DNA from: Saccoglossus kowalevskii
Taxonomy: Eukaryota > Hemichordata > Enteropneusta > Harrimaniidae
Assembly: GCF_000003605.2 (NCBI RefSeq)
Contig: NW_003109083.1
Coordinates: 89,823 to 153,318 of the forward strand
DNA length: 63,496 nucleotides
Direction of reading: 5' to 3'
In this document: positions 11,487-24,400 of the stretch, piece by piece
Layout: every line of letters starts with the position of its first letter
Position numbering within the stretch: position 1 is the stretch's first letter
Notes under the pieces: model-generated
Told to the model about the DNA's origin: nothing
Seen by the model: the letters and a program-made list of their open reading frames with translations, nothing else
Databases searched by the model: none
Translations under genes and position numbers: made by a program

Positions 11487-14400
11487 CTGGATAATGAATA
11501 CATGAAACAGAAATCTTAACAACGAGTTAAACTCGTCAATACAATGGTAAGACAGAACACTAGGGGTGACACAGAACGTAAACATACAATCGAATTATAT
11601 GTACATACTTCTACACAATGTATTACCAATAGAATATTTTTACTAATCCTGATTGAGAGCTATGTGGATTAAGAAATTACATTGTTCATCTATTTATAAA
11701 CTGCGCAAAATTGAAGAATGTGTATCGCGTACTATGCTACACCCCGTCAATATTAACATTGCGAATAGTCGCATACACTTGCTTTTTCAATCCTGGCTAT
11801 TATACAAAGATTAAAAAACGTGAAAAAAAGAAGCCTCTTAAAAACGTTCATGGCTGATTTTCCCCAGAGAATGTAACTAAGTTTTGAACACTATATAGAG
11901 TGCTAAAGTTCGTAATATTAATGCGTGTTAAGACGCACAATTTGACAAGGTACGAATCAAAAAACAACTTTTAACTTGTTGCGGATTCTGTACAAACTAC
12001 GACGCCACAGACATTCGTGCGTACCAGGAAAAAAGTATGAGGAATTGTATTGTTCTTTTAATTTGCCATGTATGGATTTATTTTATCAACGTCTATTGTG
12101 ATTATCCGGCACAATTGATTTTTTCTATTTTTGGGAGCGAAGTTTTGGATTTTGACTAACTGATTTAAGTTTTACAAACTTAAATTAAACCAGATCAATC
12201 ATATTGTATGTATAATTTGTACACTTGTCAATACATTCACATTTACATTTATTGTCAAGTTCAATTATGACAAAGAATAATATATATCCAGTATATTACT
12301 GGATAGTTTTTGCTTTAGATAAACCAGGGTTATCCAGATAATCATCTTATTCATATTCCGTATTTATTGATTGTATCTTTGCACTGAAAAAAATATATAT
12401 TGATCCGCTCCTGATACAATATTACATGTTTTTTTTTTTATTTACTTGCGGTGTTCGTTTATAGCAAATAATATATATATATTATTTGTTTTGTTTTATT
12501 ACATATTACCTTGGATATATAGAGCCCATATTTCTATTCCAACAAGTGAATTTTGTTTAATGTGAATATTAAATAATTTTTCACCGGAATGTCTATAATT
12601 CCAAGTGTATTTATAATGTTAATTAATCTGACTGCTCAAATTGCCAAATATGACAATGTGTCACTGAAGCGTCCATTTTAATTAATAATAATTTCTAGAT
12701 AAGTAACGTTTAACTATTTCGATATGATTCTTTCCGTAATTGGATTGTTAATGTTTCCAGTGAGTTAAATATTAAAGTACATTTGGAACAGATAAAGATT
12801 AGTTCCCATTACAATAGTCCCATTATAATATTGTCAACTTCGATATATTTCACTTAACATTGTGTGAACAATGTTGAACCATGTATAAGATTATAATGAA
12901 CTGGGCGTTATTACTGTTTGCAAACACAGGGTAATCGCCAACATTAATTACAGATTACAAAATTGTCTAATTCACCGAGGGCTTTTTCAATACCTGTTCT
13001 GAAAAGTCAGCTATTGTTTACCAGCAATTAGAGCGAGGTGTATTCTGCATTCTTGAAAATAAATGTCCTTGAAATTGCCCAGTAAATTGCTGCCCTCATT
13101 ATATTCAGGCGAAATACACCAAAATCATTATAATTTAGAATTTTACAGAATAATGATGCAACATGACAAGGGCATCATTCATATACGTAATTGGGCGTTC
13201 GGTTCAAGTGCAAAATACGGTTTTCTTTTTTGCTTAATTGGGAATTGTATAAATCAAATTTATTGAATTTTTAGTCTGTGATTGTTTTTTTGAAATGGAG
13301 TACATATGTATGTCTTAATAAAACTTGCAGGTAATGTTCTAGTAAGCAACTGCATGATAACAAAACTATCATATATTTAGTGACAAAGGAGATCATATTC
13401 GTAGATAATGTTCTACACTATTTATTCCATGACCACACGTATATACTGGGTTGCTTGTTACAGTAGGAGAACTAGTGGACAAATTACATTATAACAAACA
13501 TTGCGTGTATAAATATTATTTAATTGATCCCATGTTCTGGAGCATTGTATTGTGTCATTTAAGTGTCAATACAAATTAAGTATATTCGCCATTTGGAACT
13601 GTATTATATAATACAGGTGATAAAAATGAAAACATTCGCAATATAGTTGTGCACTATACTTTGTAATGAAACAGTACACTACATGTTATATTGTCATATT
13701 GAGAAAACACATAACGTTGCACAGAGACTGTATGATTGTGTGTTCAGAATTTATATACACACAAAAACTCACAGAATGTGAAACACATTACAGTGCATCA
13801 CAACGTTATACACGTGTGTATGCTCAAGTCAATAGACTCGCACAAGGTTTGTGGTATATCGTGGTTACATATGCCAGTAATGGTGAAAACAGGTACTTAT
13901 ATATGTTAGCGTGATTTCCTTCTTTGCTTGACATCAATTAACAAGTCTGACCTTTTAATTGTTCTATTACGTGAGTGTCACTGGTTGCACATGTGGGGCG
14001 TAATTTGCTTAAGACAATCATCCTAATACTTCACTGCCACTGAGAGTTTTGAATCTTTTCAATACAATATGTGATTTCATGTAACAAAGATGACAAAAAT
14101 GAAATAAAAATACAGGGTCATTAAACTCGGTTAACAAAATCCACTTACAAATAAATTGAAAATAGCATGTTTTGTCTGTGCGATGGCAAAGATACATGTA
14201 TATCTCAATATCTCTAAATGTTGGTCGGTGACATAGGGTGAAAACAAACAATAAGTAGTGTCGTACAATATAAAATGACATTATTTTAGTGGTTTAGAGA
14301 ACAAATTGCGTTTTCCTTGTGGTCTATGAAAATCGGTGATAAATTGCCATGTTATAAATATTATTTGACAGTTTTCCTCCCCAAAAAATTGACAGTGAAT

Positions 14401-14950
14401 TAAAAAATAAATAAAACAATTAACTATAGACTTTGTGACAACATAATGGCATTGTTATATATCAAAAACTTACGAGTCGCATTTTACCTTAACCTTGCCT
14501 TATATCTTGAAATAAGGTGTAAAAAAAACATTAATTTGCCGTCGAACAACAAGACACACAACGAGACATGTGAGAGAAGAGATTTTCTTCTTTCTTTTTT
14601 TTCCACATTACGACGAGCTTGTGCTTACTAAAATAGTTTATAAACATAATCCACTGTCAATGGAACGTAATTTGAGCTTTATTTCATAATGTAACGTCGT
14701 AGGTCGTCTAAGCAGCTAAATGTCATATCAAAATACCATCAGAAGTAGCGCCTTGTTTAATGAATATTAGCACCACTTTCTAAACATACAGTATTCTATT
14801 CCAAATGCACAGTTCAGTTCGGAAACATAACCGAATACAAACACCATGCATTAGTATCCATAAGTGTAATTTAAACTATTTTTTTGTCATTGTCAACGGG
14901 GGAGTGTTATACTCGCCAACTCCCTGTACTCCATCGGCTGTCGCACTTAC
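11487..14950. other. AT-rich sequence with no recognised gene
   Basis: Short frames occur on both strands (for example 13063-13266, 13666-13914, 14018-14281) but none has splice sites, domain similarity or composition that would make it a gene. The left part holds simple AT runs, for example around 12470. Confidence 0.5.
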
Positions 14951-14956
14951 TTATCA

Positions 14957-14962
14957 TTTATT
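14957..14962 (-). terminator. Possible polyadenylation signal of the channel gene
   Basis: TTTATT on the plus strand reads AATAAA on the minus strand, about 215 bases after the stop codon of the Cys-loop channel. It is the first canonical hexamer I noticed downstream. In AT-rich DNA such hexamers are common by chance. Confidence 0.4.
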
Positions 14963-15176
14963 TCAAGGTTCCATGTTATTGCAAAATTTAACGACGAGAA
15001 CAGTGAAGCGCCCACTAGTATATCAGACGAGTTTGTCGATATCTTATATTGTTCTTTTAAAAAATCCACGTTTGTAAAGCTGGGAAAAGGTTCACGTTAA
15101 AATGATCAATGCTGAAGACATTACCACAATACAATACCGACACCGCTTATTCTCATTCCATGTATGCGAGCACGTG

Positions 15177-15425
15177 TCAATTGTAATATCCATGTAGATA
15201 ATAAGGCCAGTAAATAACATTGAACAATGTAAATATAAACGGGAAGAAGAATCGCGAGTATTTGTCTATTGTTTTGGAAATCCTTTTAAAATCGCTAGGC
15301 TGTGTCGTTTTAATATGCACCGATGTCGGCTTCCCTTCCAGATTGGCCAATTTTTCACCAGTCCGTCTCCGTAGGCTTGCTCTTTCCTGTAGCTCAATCC
15401 AGCTGTTTCCGTTAGACACGTCGTC
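15177..15425 (-). CDS. Channel gene last exon: cytoplasmic loop end and M4
   Basis: The acceptor is TTGTTTCCGTTTCAG, phase 0. The exon encodes 82 residues and a TGA stop: DDVSNGNSWIELQERASL, a basic RRRTGEK stretch that fits a kinase-site pattern, then KRISKTIDKYSRFFFPF and the M4 helix with the usual FNVIYW motif, ending LHGYYN. The S/K-I-D-x-x-S-R-x-x-F-P lead into M4 is diagnostic of the anionic Cys-loop family. More loop exons could lie between this and 19068, but none is needed for phase. Confidence 0.93.
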   Translation of the reverse strand, partial: DDVSNGNSWIELQERASLRRRTGEKLANLEGKPTSVHIKTTQPSDFKRISKTIDKYSRFFFPFIFTLFNVIYWPYYLHGYYN

Positions 15426-18400
15426 CTGAAACGGAAACAACGTATTTATAATAAACGTACCGTACTATTGGTATTGTTGTTTGTATGTCATGTGTTTAAA
15501 TTATTGTCAAGAAGTAATGTTGTTTATCAAACATTGACTAAAACACTGTGACACGTGATTACCACGTGTATTTCATCCTGTCCAATGACGTGTAGATATT
15601 ATTATGTCCAGTAATCACTCTGCATATTTAATGTGTAACGCAGGGGAATGTTGACACGCGGCACTTTGCGATTTAATATGAAAAGAAGGGCATCTCCCCA
15701 TATGTGGTATATCATAAACGCACTAAGTATATATTTAAAGATACCTGGATAACCTACTAGGAGTCGATCTAATTAACACCATATGTTGTTACACTGGTGA
15801 GGATAATTTAGTTGCCAGTGTCAATATTTAAATTAACATTTAACATGCAGTCAGAAATGTAATATTGGAAATATAAATATGTGTTTTCACGATATGCCTT
15901 CACATGATGCAATTTAGTTTATATTACATTATGAATTCAAGCCTGCACTGCTAGTTATTCAATGAAGCATATATAAATCAGCGAATCCAGCTGGAACTTA
16001 CATCCGGAAAAGTGTCATTCATCTTTCATTGGTTAAAACGGATATTACTCATATTTCAGCCAGGAATGTCATTTCTGTATATTATTGGATAACCACATGG
16101 TGCGACATGCTAGGCAAAACGTAGGTCAACCATTCCCCACAGAAGTGCCAAGTAGGTTTACATACACTAAACCGACAGTTATTTGTTTAGGTTTATGTGA
16201 GTGTGTATATATTTATTTATTATTTTAAGATAAATTCTGGAAGAAACCGACTGACGTATTGCTTATCATTGACGGAATAACATGTGTATAATCTGCCGTT
16301 TCTGCGACTATTATAACATCCAAGAAAGAGAAGGATTAACACTGTTTGGACTGTTCACTAACTTTCTTCAATACATTACTTATTAATATTAAGTAATAAT
16401 CTGTTCATGTCTGGCATATAATTACGAATATCTCATTAACATTTTGTTTGTACATTATTACTTAGACGCAGATTAGAAGGTCAGGCCAAATCACAGGTGT
16501 TCAAATATACAAATGACGACACATGTGAAATCTAAGTTAAACTATGCAAGGACCCGTGTATGAAGCAAATTAACAGATGGCAAATAGCTAAGTTATACAA
16601 TAAATTGTTCGGTATGCCATGTGTAGTTTTTTCGAATGGTGGCGGCGTCAACAATATACATTACCACGGTTCGAGAAGCATGCACATAGTGTTTCATAGA
16701 TGTTTCAGTGTTTTTGTATATCCATTGTATTTTTTATTCTCAACAGTGAAATCAGCACATTTTCTTAAAATTAGCGTGCTTCACAATCCAAAATTAAAAA
16801 ATAGGACATAGGAGAATATGTGACTGAAATACCAAATTTCGTTAATAACCTTTTCCTTTCATATTTCAAATGGCTAACCCCTAAGCAAAAACATTATATA
16901 GAAAACGTAATTTCGTTTAAACAAAATATACAATGATCAATGCGCTATCTGGACGTGGACCTAAACATGCTATTTATTAAACATATATGCACACTCATCT
17001 CAAGTCAATATAATTGTTCTTATATTTGACAATATTTGCTTCAGTATATGCTATACGATTATGAATTGACAAATATTGATATTCAAGTGTGGGAGAAAGA
17101 ATATTGTATTTCATTTTGCAGTGTAGTTATAATCAAAATCGGGCTTTCTGACGTCGGGAAATCTCCACTTTGAAACAACTCGTCACTTCTTATGAACTTG
17201 TGTTATTTGACTTAAAGTTTTAATACTACCTGTTTAATAATAGTAATAATATAATATATTATAATCCTATTCATTAACATGGTCCAATTATGCACTTTGG
17301 CCAAAGGTACATGTGTACGAAATGTGATCAACATCCCCCCAAAAGAGTTCGCAAATGTGTATGCTCGTGTGATAAGTTAGTGGCAGAAACATATCCACCA
17401 ATTAGAAAACGAGTCCGTATTAACTACGGTCACTTGATATGGAGAAAAAACATAAATTCAATCTTGAATTCAATTCATTCATTGCTGATGTACAAATGTT
17501 TATAATCGTAAGTGTTTGTAAACGTAAGCTACAGTGACATATGGCACGAATAATAAACAGTGCATATAATAGACGTGAATTTTATCATTTGTATACTGAA
17601 TAGTGTACACACATAACATTACAAAATATATTTAATGAATGCAGTGTTGTACTTTATAAGGATTATCTGGTTGCGCACAGATGTTTCAAACACATTATTT
17701 ATTTAAATACTGTATACGACAGACGGCCTCCCAGGGGCACACCATTTGAAAAATTCGTGTTGAACGTGTGGCAAAATAATTATATAGATATATTAGTATA
17801 TAATTGGGTCACGCGTCTCGCCCTATCCTGTGGTTCAAATGTAATATGTTGAAACATTGGCCACTGAATGCTACACAAGGTCATCGTGTGAAAAAATTAA
17901 TCCCACAGATAATGAAAGTTATATGTCGCACATACATGAATCGCTTGATTTGGTCAGGTTTAATGTATTACTAGTATACATGCTAGATTCAAACAATCCC
18001 AGTTGTACAACTGCTTATACTATCAGGTTATTACGAGGATACCTCAAATTATGCACGAAGACAGTACAGCGGGAGTATCGACCGACGCGCAGCAGAGGTC
18101 GATGTAGCCGTGNNNNNNNNNNNNNNNNNNNNNNNNNNNNNNNNNNNNNNNNNNNNNNNNNNACATATATACATCGTCGGTATACAGTCGGACCCTAACC
18201 TTCCCGGACCCAAAACGCCGCGAAACCACGGCTAAGGTCGATGCGACGGCGTACTGTCTGAGTACATATTTTGAAGTATCCTCGTAATAACCTAATTATT
18301 ATACATGTTTTCCTTCCTAGGGAACATCATGGGAATGCCGAAATCCAAAATGTTTAGAACAGAATCAGCGAGCTTCTTTGTGTGGAGTCCGGTCAAACCC

Positions 18401-21400
18401 TGGTGGCAGCCATGTTTTGTTTTTTTTTTATTAGAGAGCGCTTACGCTCGTAATCATTCCATATTTGGAATTCGCATTTCCTAATATGGTAGGATGAAAA
18501 TTCCCCGTAAAATACCGCAAAAATACGGCACGCTGTAACTTATGGCGTTACGGTGACAGATGTATAATAATACTAAATACTGTGATCAAGGTTCGTATAC
18601 CAAGGTTCGAAATATTAAGATTTTACGTTGACGTTACATTAGAAATGTCTATGGACGTTATTGTAATCAAGTCGTGCAGATTTATCTGTAACTGGTGTCG
18701 TAGTGGTTTGATGTACGGCATGTCTCGTGTTTCGTGATTATGTAATTTGAATGTATAAAGAAACATATACACACAATTTTGCCATTATGAACACATTATG
18801 ACATTGACGTTATTCCCAATTAAGGTTTTCGAATTTTGGGCGCCGTAACAACTGACGTAAGCACACCGAGCAACACAGTGTATAAATTGACTAAACAACA
18901 GTAATCAAAGTCGATTAGATTTACAACTCATTGCCAGAAATAACCCTCGCCGTGCGTACCACTCATATACAATGCGTAAAACGGTATTACACGATGATGT
19001 CACAGTTGTTACATGCAAACATATTGCATTTAATATGACATGTGGATATAGCGTGCAACTAGCCTACCTTACGTACCCTCTGCTTTGCATATCTCTCCGA
19101 GTGAATCTTTTTATGAAAGTAACTTGCAAGAGCAAATTCCACTAAGGCAGCGAAGACAAATAAGGAACACACAAGCATCCATATGTCAATTGCCTAAAAC
19201 AAATTAACGATAGTCTTAAAAAAGAATTGGTATAATGTAATAGATGACTTTTGTTAAAATACACCGTGTTTGCCATTGGAATTTTCAATGACTAATAGCT
19301 ACATTCGTAAACATTCGCAATCGTGATATATATTTAGGGAAAAATTCTACCACGACTTTGGTCCGTGTAGTCACTCTATGTATTTATATGAGATAACATG
19401 CAAACTGAACACACCTTCGTGTAAGAGACTTTTGCCATATGCGCGCGAGCTGACGAACTGAGCGTTGCTAGCGTCAGAGCCGTCGTTATCCCAAGACCAG
19501 CACGCGCCGGAGTTGCTTCTACATTCAACCAAAATGATACCCATGATACGATAACCATCAACGTAGACGGCACGTAGTGTTCCAAGACATAATAGATCAG
19601 TTCTCGGTGTAGCGAGAAACTACAATATAGCTGATCGTAATCCCCTGCAAAAAATACGATACTGTTATTCTAATGACAGTGCACTCAAATATTTGTGCCA
19701 GTAAATGTATTTAATTCAATCTCAGCTCGTAATGTACTGATAAAAATATTAACCCAGTACTTTTATGATTTGTGGCGCAATGCATGCCGGGCCTACCTAG
19801 TTGAGGATAATGCACAACAGTGCTGTTTACTGCTGGATACGACATAGAAAATTCAGGCATCACGAGATCTTCTTGTATGTCTGCGGGAAAATTCTTATCC
19901 CACAGTAATCTGACGTCACTGGTTGTGTATCCAACTGCCATGAAACAGAAACATGTCGGTTAGCATTACTTTCATGTGCATTCAATTTATGATCAAAGCA
20001 CTCTGACGGGTGAAATGAAAACGTGTTAACGCATAAGCACGGTTATCATGAATCACTCTTGTGTTGTGTACTCAAGTCACGTTTTGTGATGTGAGATGTA
20101 ATCGGTCGCCTTTGCGTAGATATATATTCGCTCTAAGACACCTTTGATGGGTGGTGATCGCCACGCAGCGCGTGTCCGAATTTCATGTAAATAAACAATG
20201 TATACGTCGCCATGAGTCCCATGTCGAACAGAACAGTGTTATTCAATTATACCTTGCAGGCAGGTGATCTCTGTGAGAGAATATGGTATAAATGTACATA
20301 GACAATTAGAATTAGAACTGCCGACGATCAATTCACTACGTACGAAGACAATCAAAGGATATACGCCTACTGGCATCGATGCGAAGCTTTTCTTGATTAA
20401 TAAATCGTTTGGTGTTGTTGAAATATTAAGACTATTTACTTTAAACTAATCTTTGCTACAATACATCGTTTTTAAACAACACACGGGAAAACGCGGTATC
20501 AATTGCCAACGATAATGACTCTTGGGTAACATTGAAAATAAGAATGTTTACCTTCTAACAATTTACTAATTATTGCAATATCAGGTAAAGGTGAGAAGGA
20601 ACGCCACGATCTCTGATACGTAAGTAATAACATTAATGTTGTATTGTGAAGGTGATGTTATGGCGTTATGATTAACCACCAACCACACGCCTTGTATTCA
20701 TCTAATTCTTTCATAGATTGGTGACTTGATTTGAGGTCAGGGAAAGAAGTAGTTACTGAACAGTGAACACACCGATGCATGACAAATAATATGACAACTT
20801 GAAAGTAATGGACATTATAGAAGCATAGAAGTGAATACGAATTAGAATAGTTTCAGGCCAAATAGTATATCAGTATATCAATATCACGGTAATATATTGC
20901 ACAGTGAAATTACGGTGCTAGTCGATGTCAACTGAAGCGTGAGTCCCACAGCTGCATTTACTTACGGGGAAAAAAAGAAATGTAATTTAGTAGATTCATC
21001 TACACGTTTAGCATATAATGTTAACTTGTACTTACAGCTTTCGATTTCGATTCTACATGTCTGTTTGTCCATCGGATAATGGTGAAGGTACAGATTGCAG
21101 ATAAGAATCACGCTTACTCTAGAAATCAAAGAAAATCAATAAAATCAATACTTCTGAGAAATCCATTGTCAATACATTTATCTCACCCTAATCACACGGT
21201 GTGTGAACAATTATATATAAACAACGGGCTTGTGTTATATGTCCCTTTAAACATATGATACATTTTGCTTATGTTTCTTTTTCTAATAAGTTCTTTTTTT
21301 TCTAATTCAATAGTGGCTTAGCAATCTATCGTTTATTTATGTAACGCAGAATACAACCAACACAATGTGGTCCGCGCGAATAAAGGTGTAGTTGGTACTG

Positions 21401-24400
21401 ATATGCCCACTGAATCTTAAAGTGTAATTTTGTATTTTTAAATATTTCATTATTCGTACTCAACGTTTGGTGTTCGAAACGATACATAGATTTTCAATCA
21501 CATGCTGAATAGGTTGTGGGGAGAAATGTGTTTTAGTTGATGTGTACTGCCGTCAATTAGTAAATATGATGGTGAGATAAATTAAATGTCTTTTAAAAAA
21601 GTTCCACTGACTAAGCATGACATATAGTTTGTACACTTTATATTACATTACTACGCAATAACAATCATGTGTCTGGTTTTAGTAAAAATAATAATAGTTC
21701 ATTCTTGCATCGGTCTCTTGTGTAATAAAGTATTGGTATGAATGGGTAAAATTGATCAAAAAGCAATAAATATTTCACTAAATCGCAGTAAATGTTAATG
21801 TTAAATGTTGCATAAATGCTTTCGTTCTTTTTTTGGTTGACAAGTTCACAAACTTGCACAAATTAATCTGACTGTTCATTTTATAGAATACTATTGAGCA
21901 ATTTGTTTTCACTTGGTTGTGTGTAGTAGTATTTTAAGGATATACTGTTATCTAAGATGTGTATATAGTGAGCATTTAAACGCAAAGTTGTACCCACAGT
22001 CACATGTATGTTATCGCGGTATGTTCATTTGTTTTCCGCACTCTCAATTCTCTAAATTGTGACTGTATTGTGACATTTGCGTGATTGTAGTGTGACCATG
22101 AAACACACGTGTTAGTCAGTCATGTGTCATTTAGATGACACTGGTATGTCAGAAGTATTTATAATAAATTTAGAGTTTGAACAAGAGATTATATCTGGTA
22201 TGCGAGTAGAAAATCACACACTTGTTTTGCCGCTCACAGATGAGAGAGCAATGACGTCAATTTAAGAAATGTTTTTCCAATACCTTAGATGGACTGGCGC
22301 GCAAATTGTTGTCAACTGATGAGAGTTGTGATTGGTCCAAAGTATAGGAACACATATAATGACAGTCAACAAATAGAATTCCTAGCATATCTAAATGTAA
22401 CAACTATCGCTGGAATGATGAAGAGTCTCTTGGCGGAGTCCGATAGTAGCGCTTAGCAATTAGTTTCACCGATATGTCGCTTGATAAAATTAAAATGTAT
22501 TTTAGACTACTTTGTAGACTAATTGCTTTTCATTTTGAAACTGTCAAATTTATACAATTTTACATATCCAGGAAATGGGTTACAAATTGTTCATAGTTAC
22601 GAGAGTACTCTTATATATTTATCTTGTGGAGAACGTCTATGTCTAATTCATTAACGATTCTAGGTGTTTTAATTTTAATATTAATTTCGAGCAGAAATTG
22701 TAGAATCCTATCTATTGACAATTTTGATTGTGCTATATTTATCAACATATAGATTGACATATATGTAATTTCCCAGTATATCATTTATTGTCCCACCATT
22801 ACATTATTAATGAAGTGGATTTACAAGGTTGTTCAAGTAGTGGACATTTTAGTTTCATAACAAAGTTTTTTTTAATGGTAATATACGAATCTTCAGTGAT
22901 ATACCTTCGACAATTTGCAATTCATTAATATTATCAAAATAGATTGTTTTATTAAACCACCTGTCCCAGCATTAAAATGATCAAAGATCAGAATAGAACA
23001 ATTAATATACTTACTCCTGAATTCAAACACATCGCCCTCCAAATGACGTAAATGTCATCTTTGGGTGGGCTTGATGATATATAATTGTCCTTATAATAAA
23101 CTGACTACTTCAAGTCACAAGACCCCGCCATTATCACTAAGCAGAATTGTTGAATAATAATTTAGTTATTTTTTTATTATGCGCAACCACCACGGGGTCT
23201 GCTTTTTATATAGGTTATCTTTTACGGAAATACTCATAACACTCATAACCGCCTAATTCAAATGACTTTGTCGATCATGTCTCAACTAGTTTACATAGTA
23301 TAGTTGAGATGAAAGAAAATTCCAGATCATTTTCTACGTAGGGCCATCCCCTCCACATCTCTGACTTAAATGTGTCAGGGTTGCTGATCGAAGGCTTGAG
23401 CATTTTCCCATGGGTTTTGGTCTCTTAATCGTTGACTGTAGTTTTTGTGATTTCTTTATCCCAGCTGGACTGTCTTTCGATTGTTGCTGTTTTCTAATGT
23501 AAGAAATAATTTGTCGCAGGCAACAACAACCAGTCTTTATTGTGTAGACCTTGTTTTTTTGGGCAAATAGCTGTTTTCGGTGCGACATTTATATCTGTCA
23601 TTGCACACACTTCGTAAGATATGATATTTGTCTTTGAAGATGGTGAACATGGAAACAATTAGACGACCACCTCGCACCGTAGGTGCATTTTCAATGCGAT
23701 TGACTTTTTTTATCCTATTATTATAGTTATTTTGGTAAAATTATTTTGCATATCGTGTAATGTGTTCTCAATGTTATTATTTTGAGATTTCAAATGACTG
23801 TACCTGTTTTTATAGGCAAATACGCGTACCTATACATATTTGTTCTTGTCTCTAACCCTACGAAACTGCTCACACACGTACGCAACATTGTGCTATGACT
23901 TGCTTTTTTGGCACTACGAAAAACACGTTGTTTTGGCCTATAATCGAATACTAAAATACCATTTGATATATTGGCATGTACACGTAGTTACAACACGATA
24001 TGAACCGGTAGCTATGTGAAATTTGTGAAGCCAGAAAGCCTGAACTAAATTTAACCTTTTATCTTACGTGCGGCAACCTCTGAACATTAATTACAAAACG
24101 GACAATAATATATACATGCAATAATGATTCTTTTACGAGGATGTAATAAAAAAGGTAAAAATCGAATGTTTGCTCTACTGTGACTCGTTAGGTTATAGAG
24201 GGAACCATGCTGTAAAGACTGTACGTGGATCAGACGCAGTGTCACGTGACAGAAAATAAATTAAAAGTTGCTCACTAGATGGCGTCAATTAGGGTACAGG
24301 AATAATCATTACCTCATTATTAAACGGATGCGCCACATCATAAAATAATTACTATCACAATAATTACTATCTGCAAACTTTTATAATTTGTAATGGATTA

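Noticed and set aside
16640-18610. GGTTCGA-type B-box sequences suggesting tRNA or SINE
   Set aside because: No matching A box, acceptor stem or cloverleaf was found around any of them.
23334-23588. Lys/Gln-rich 84-residue minus frame
   Set aside because: It starts with Met but has no similarity, no splice signals and low-complexity composition.
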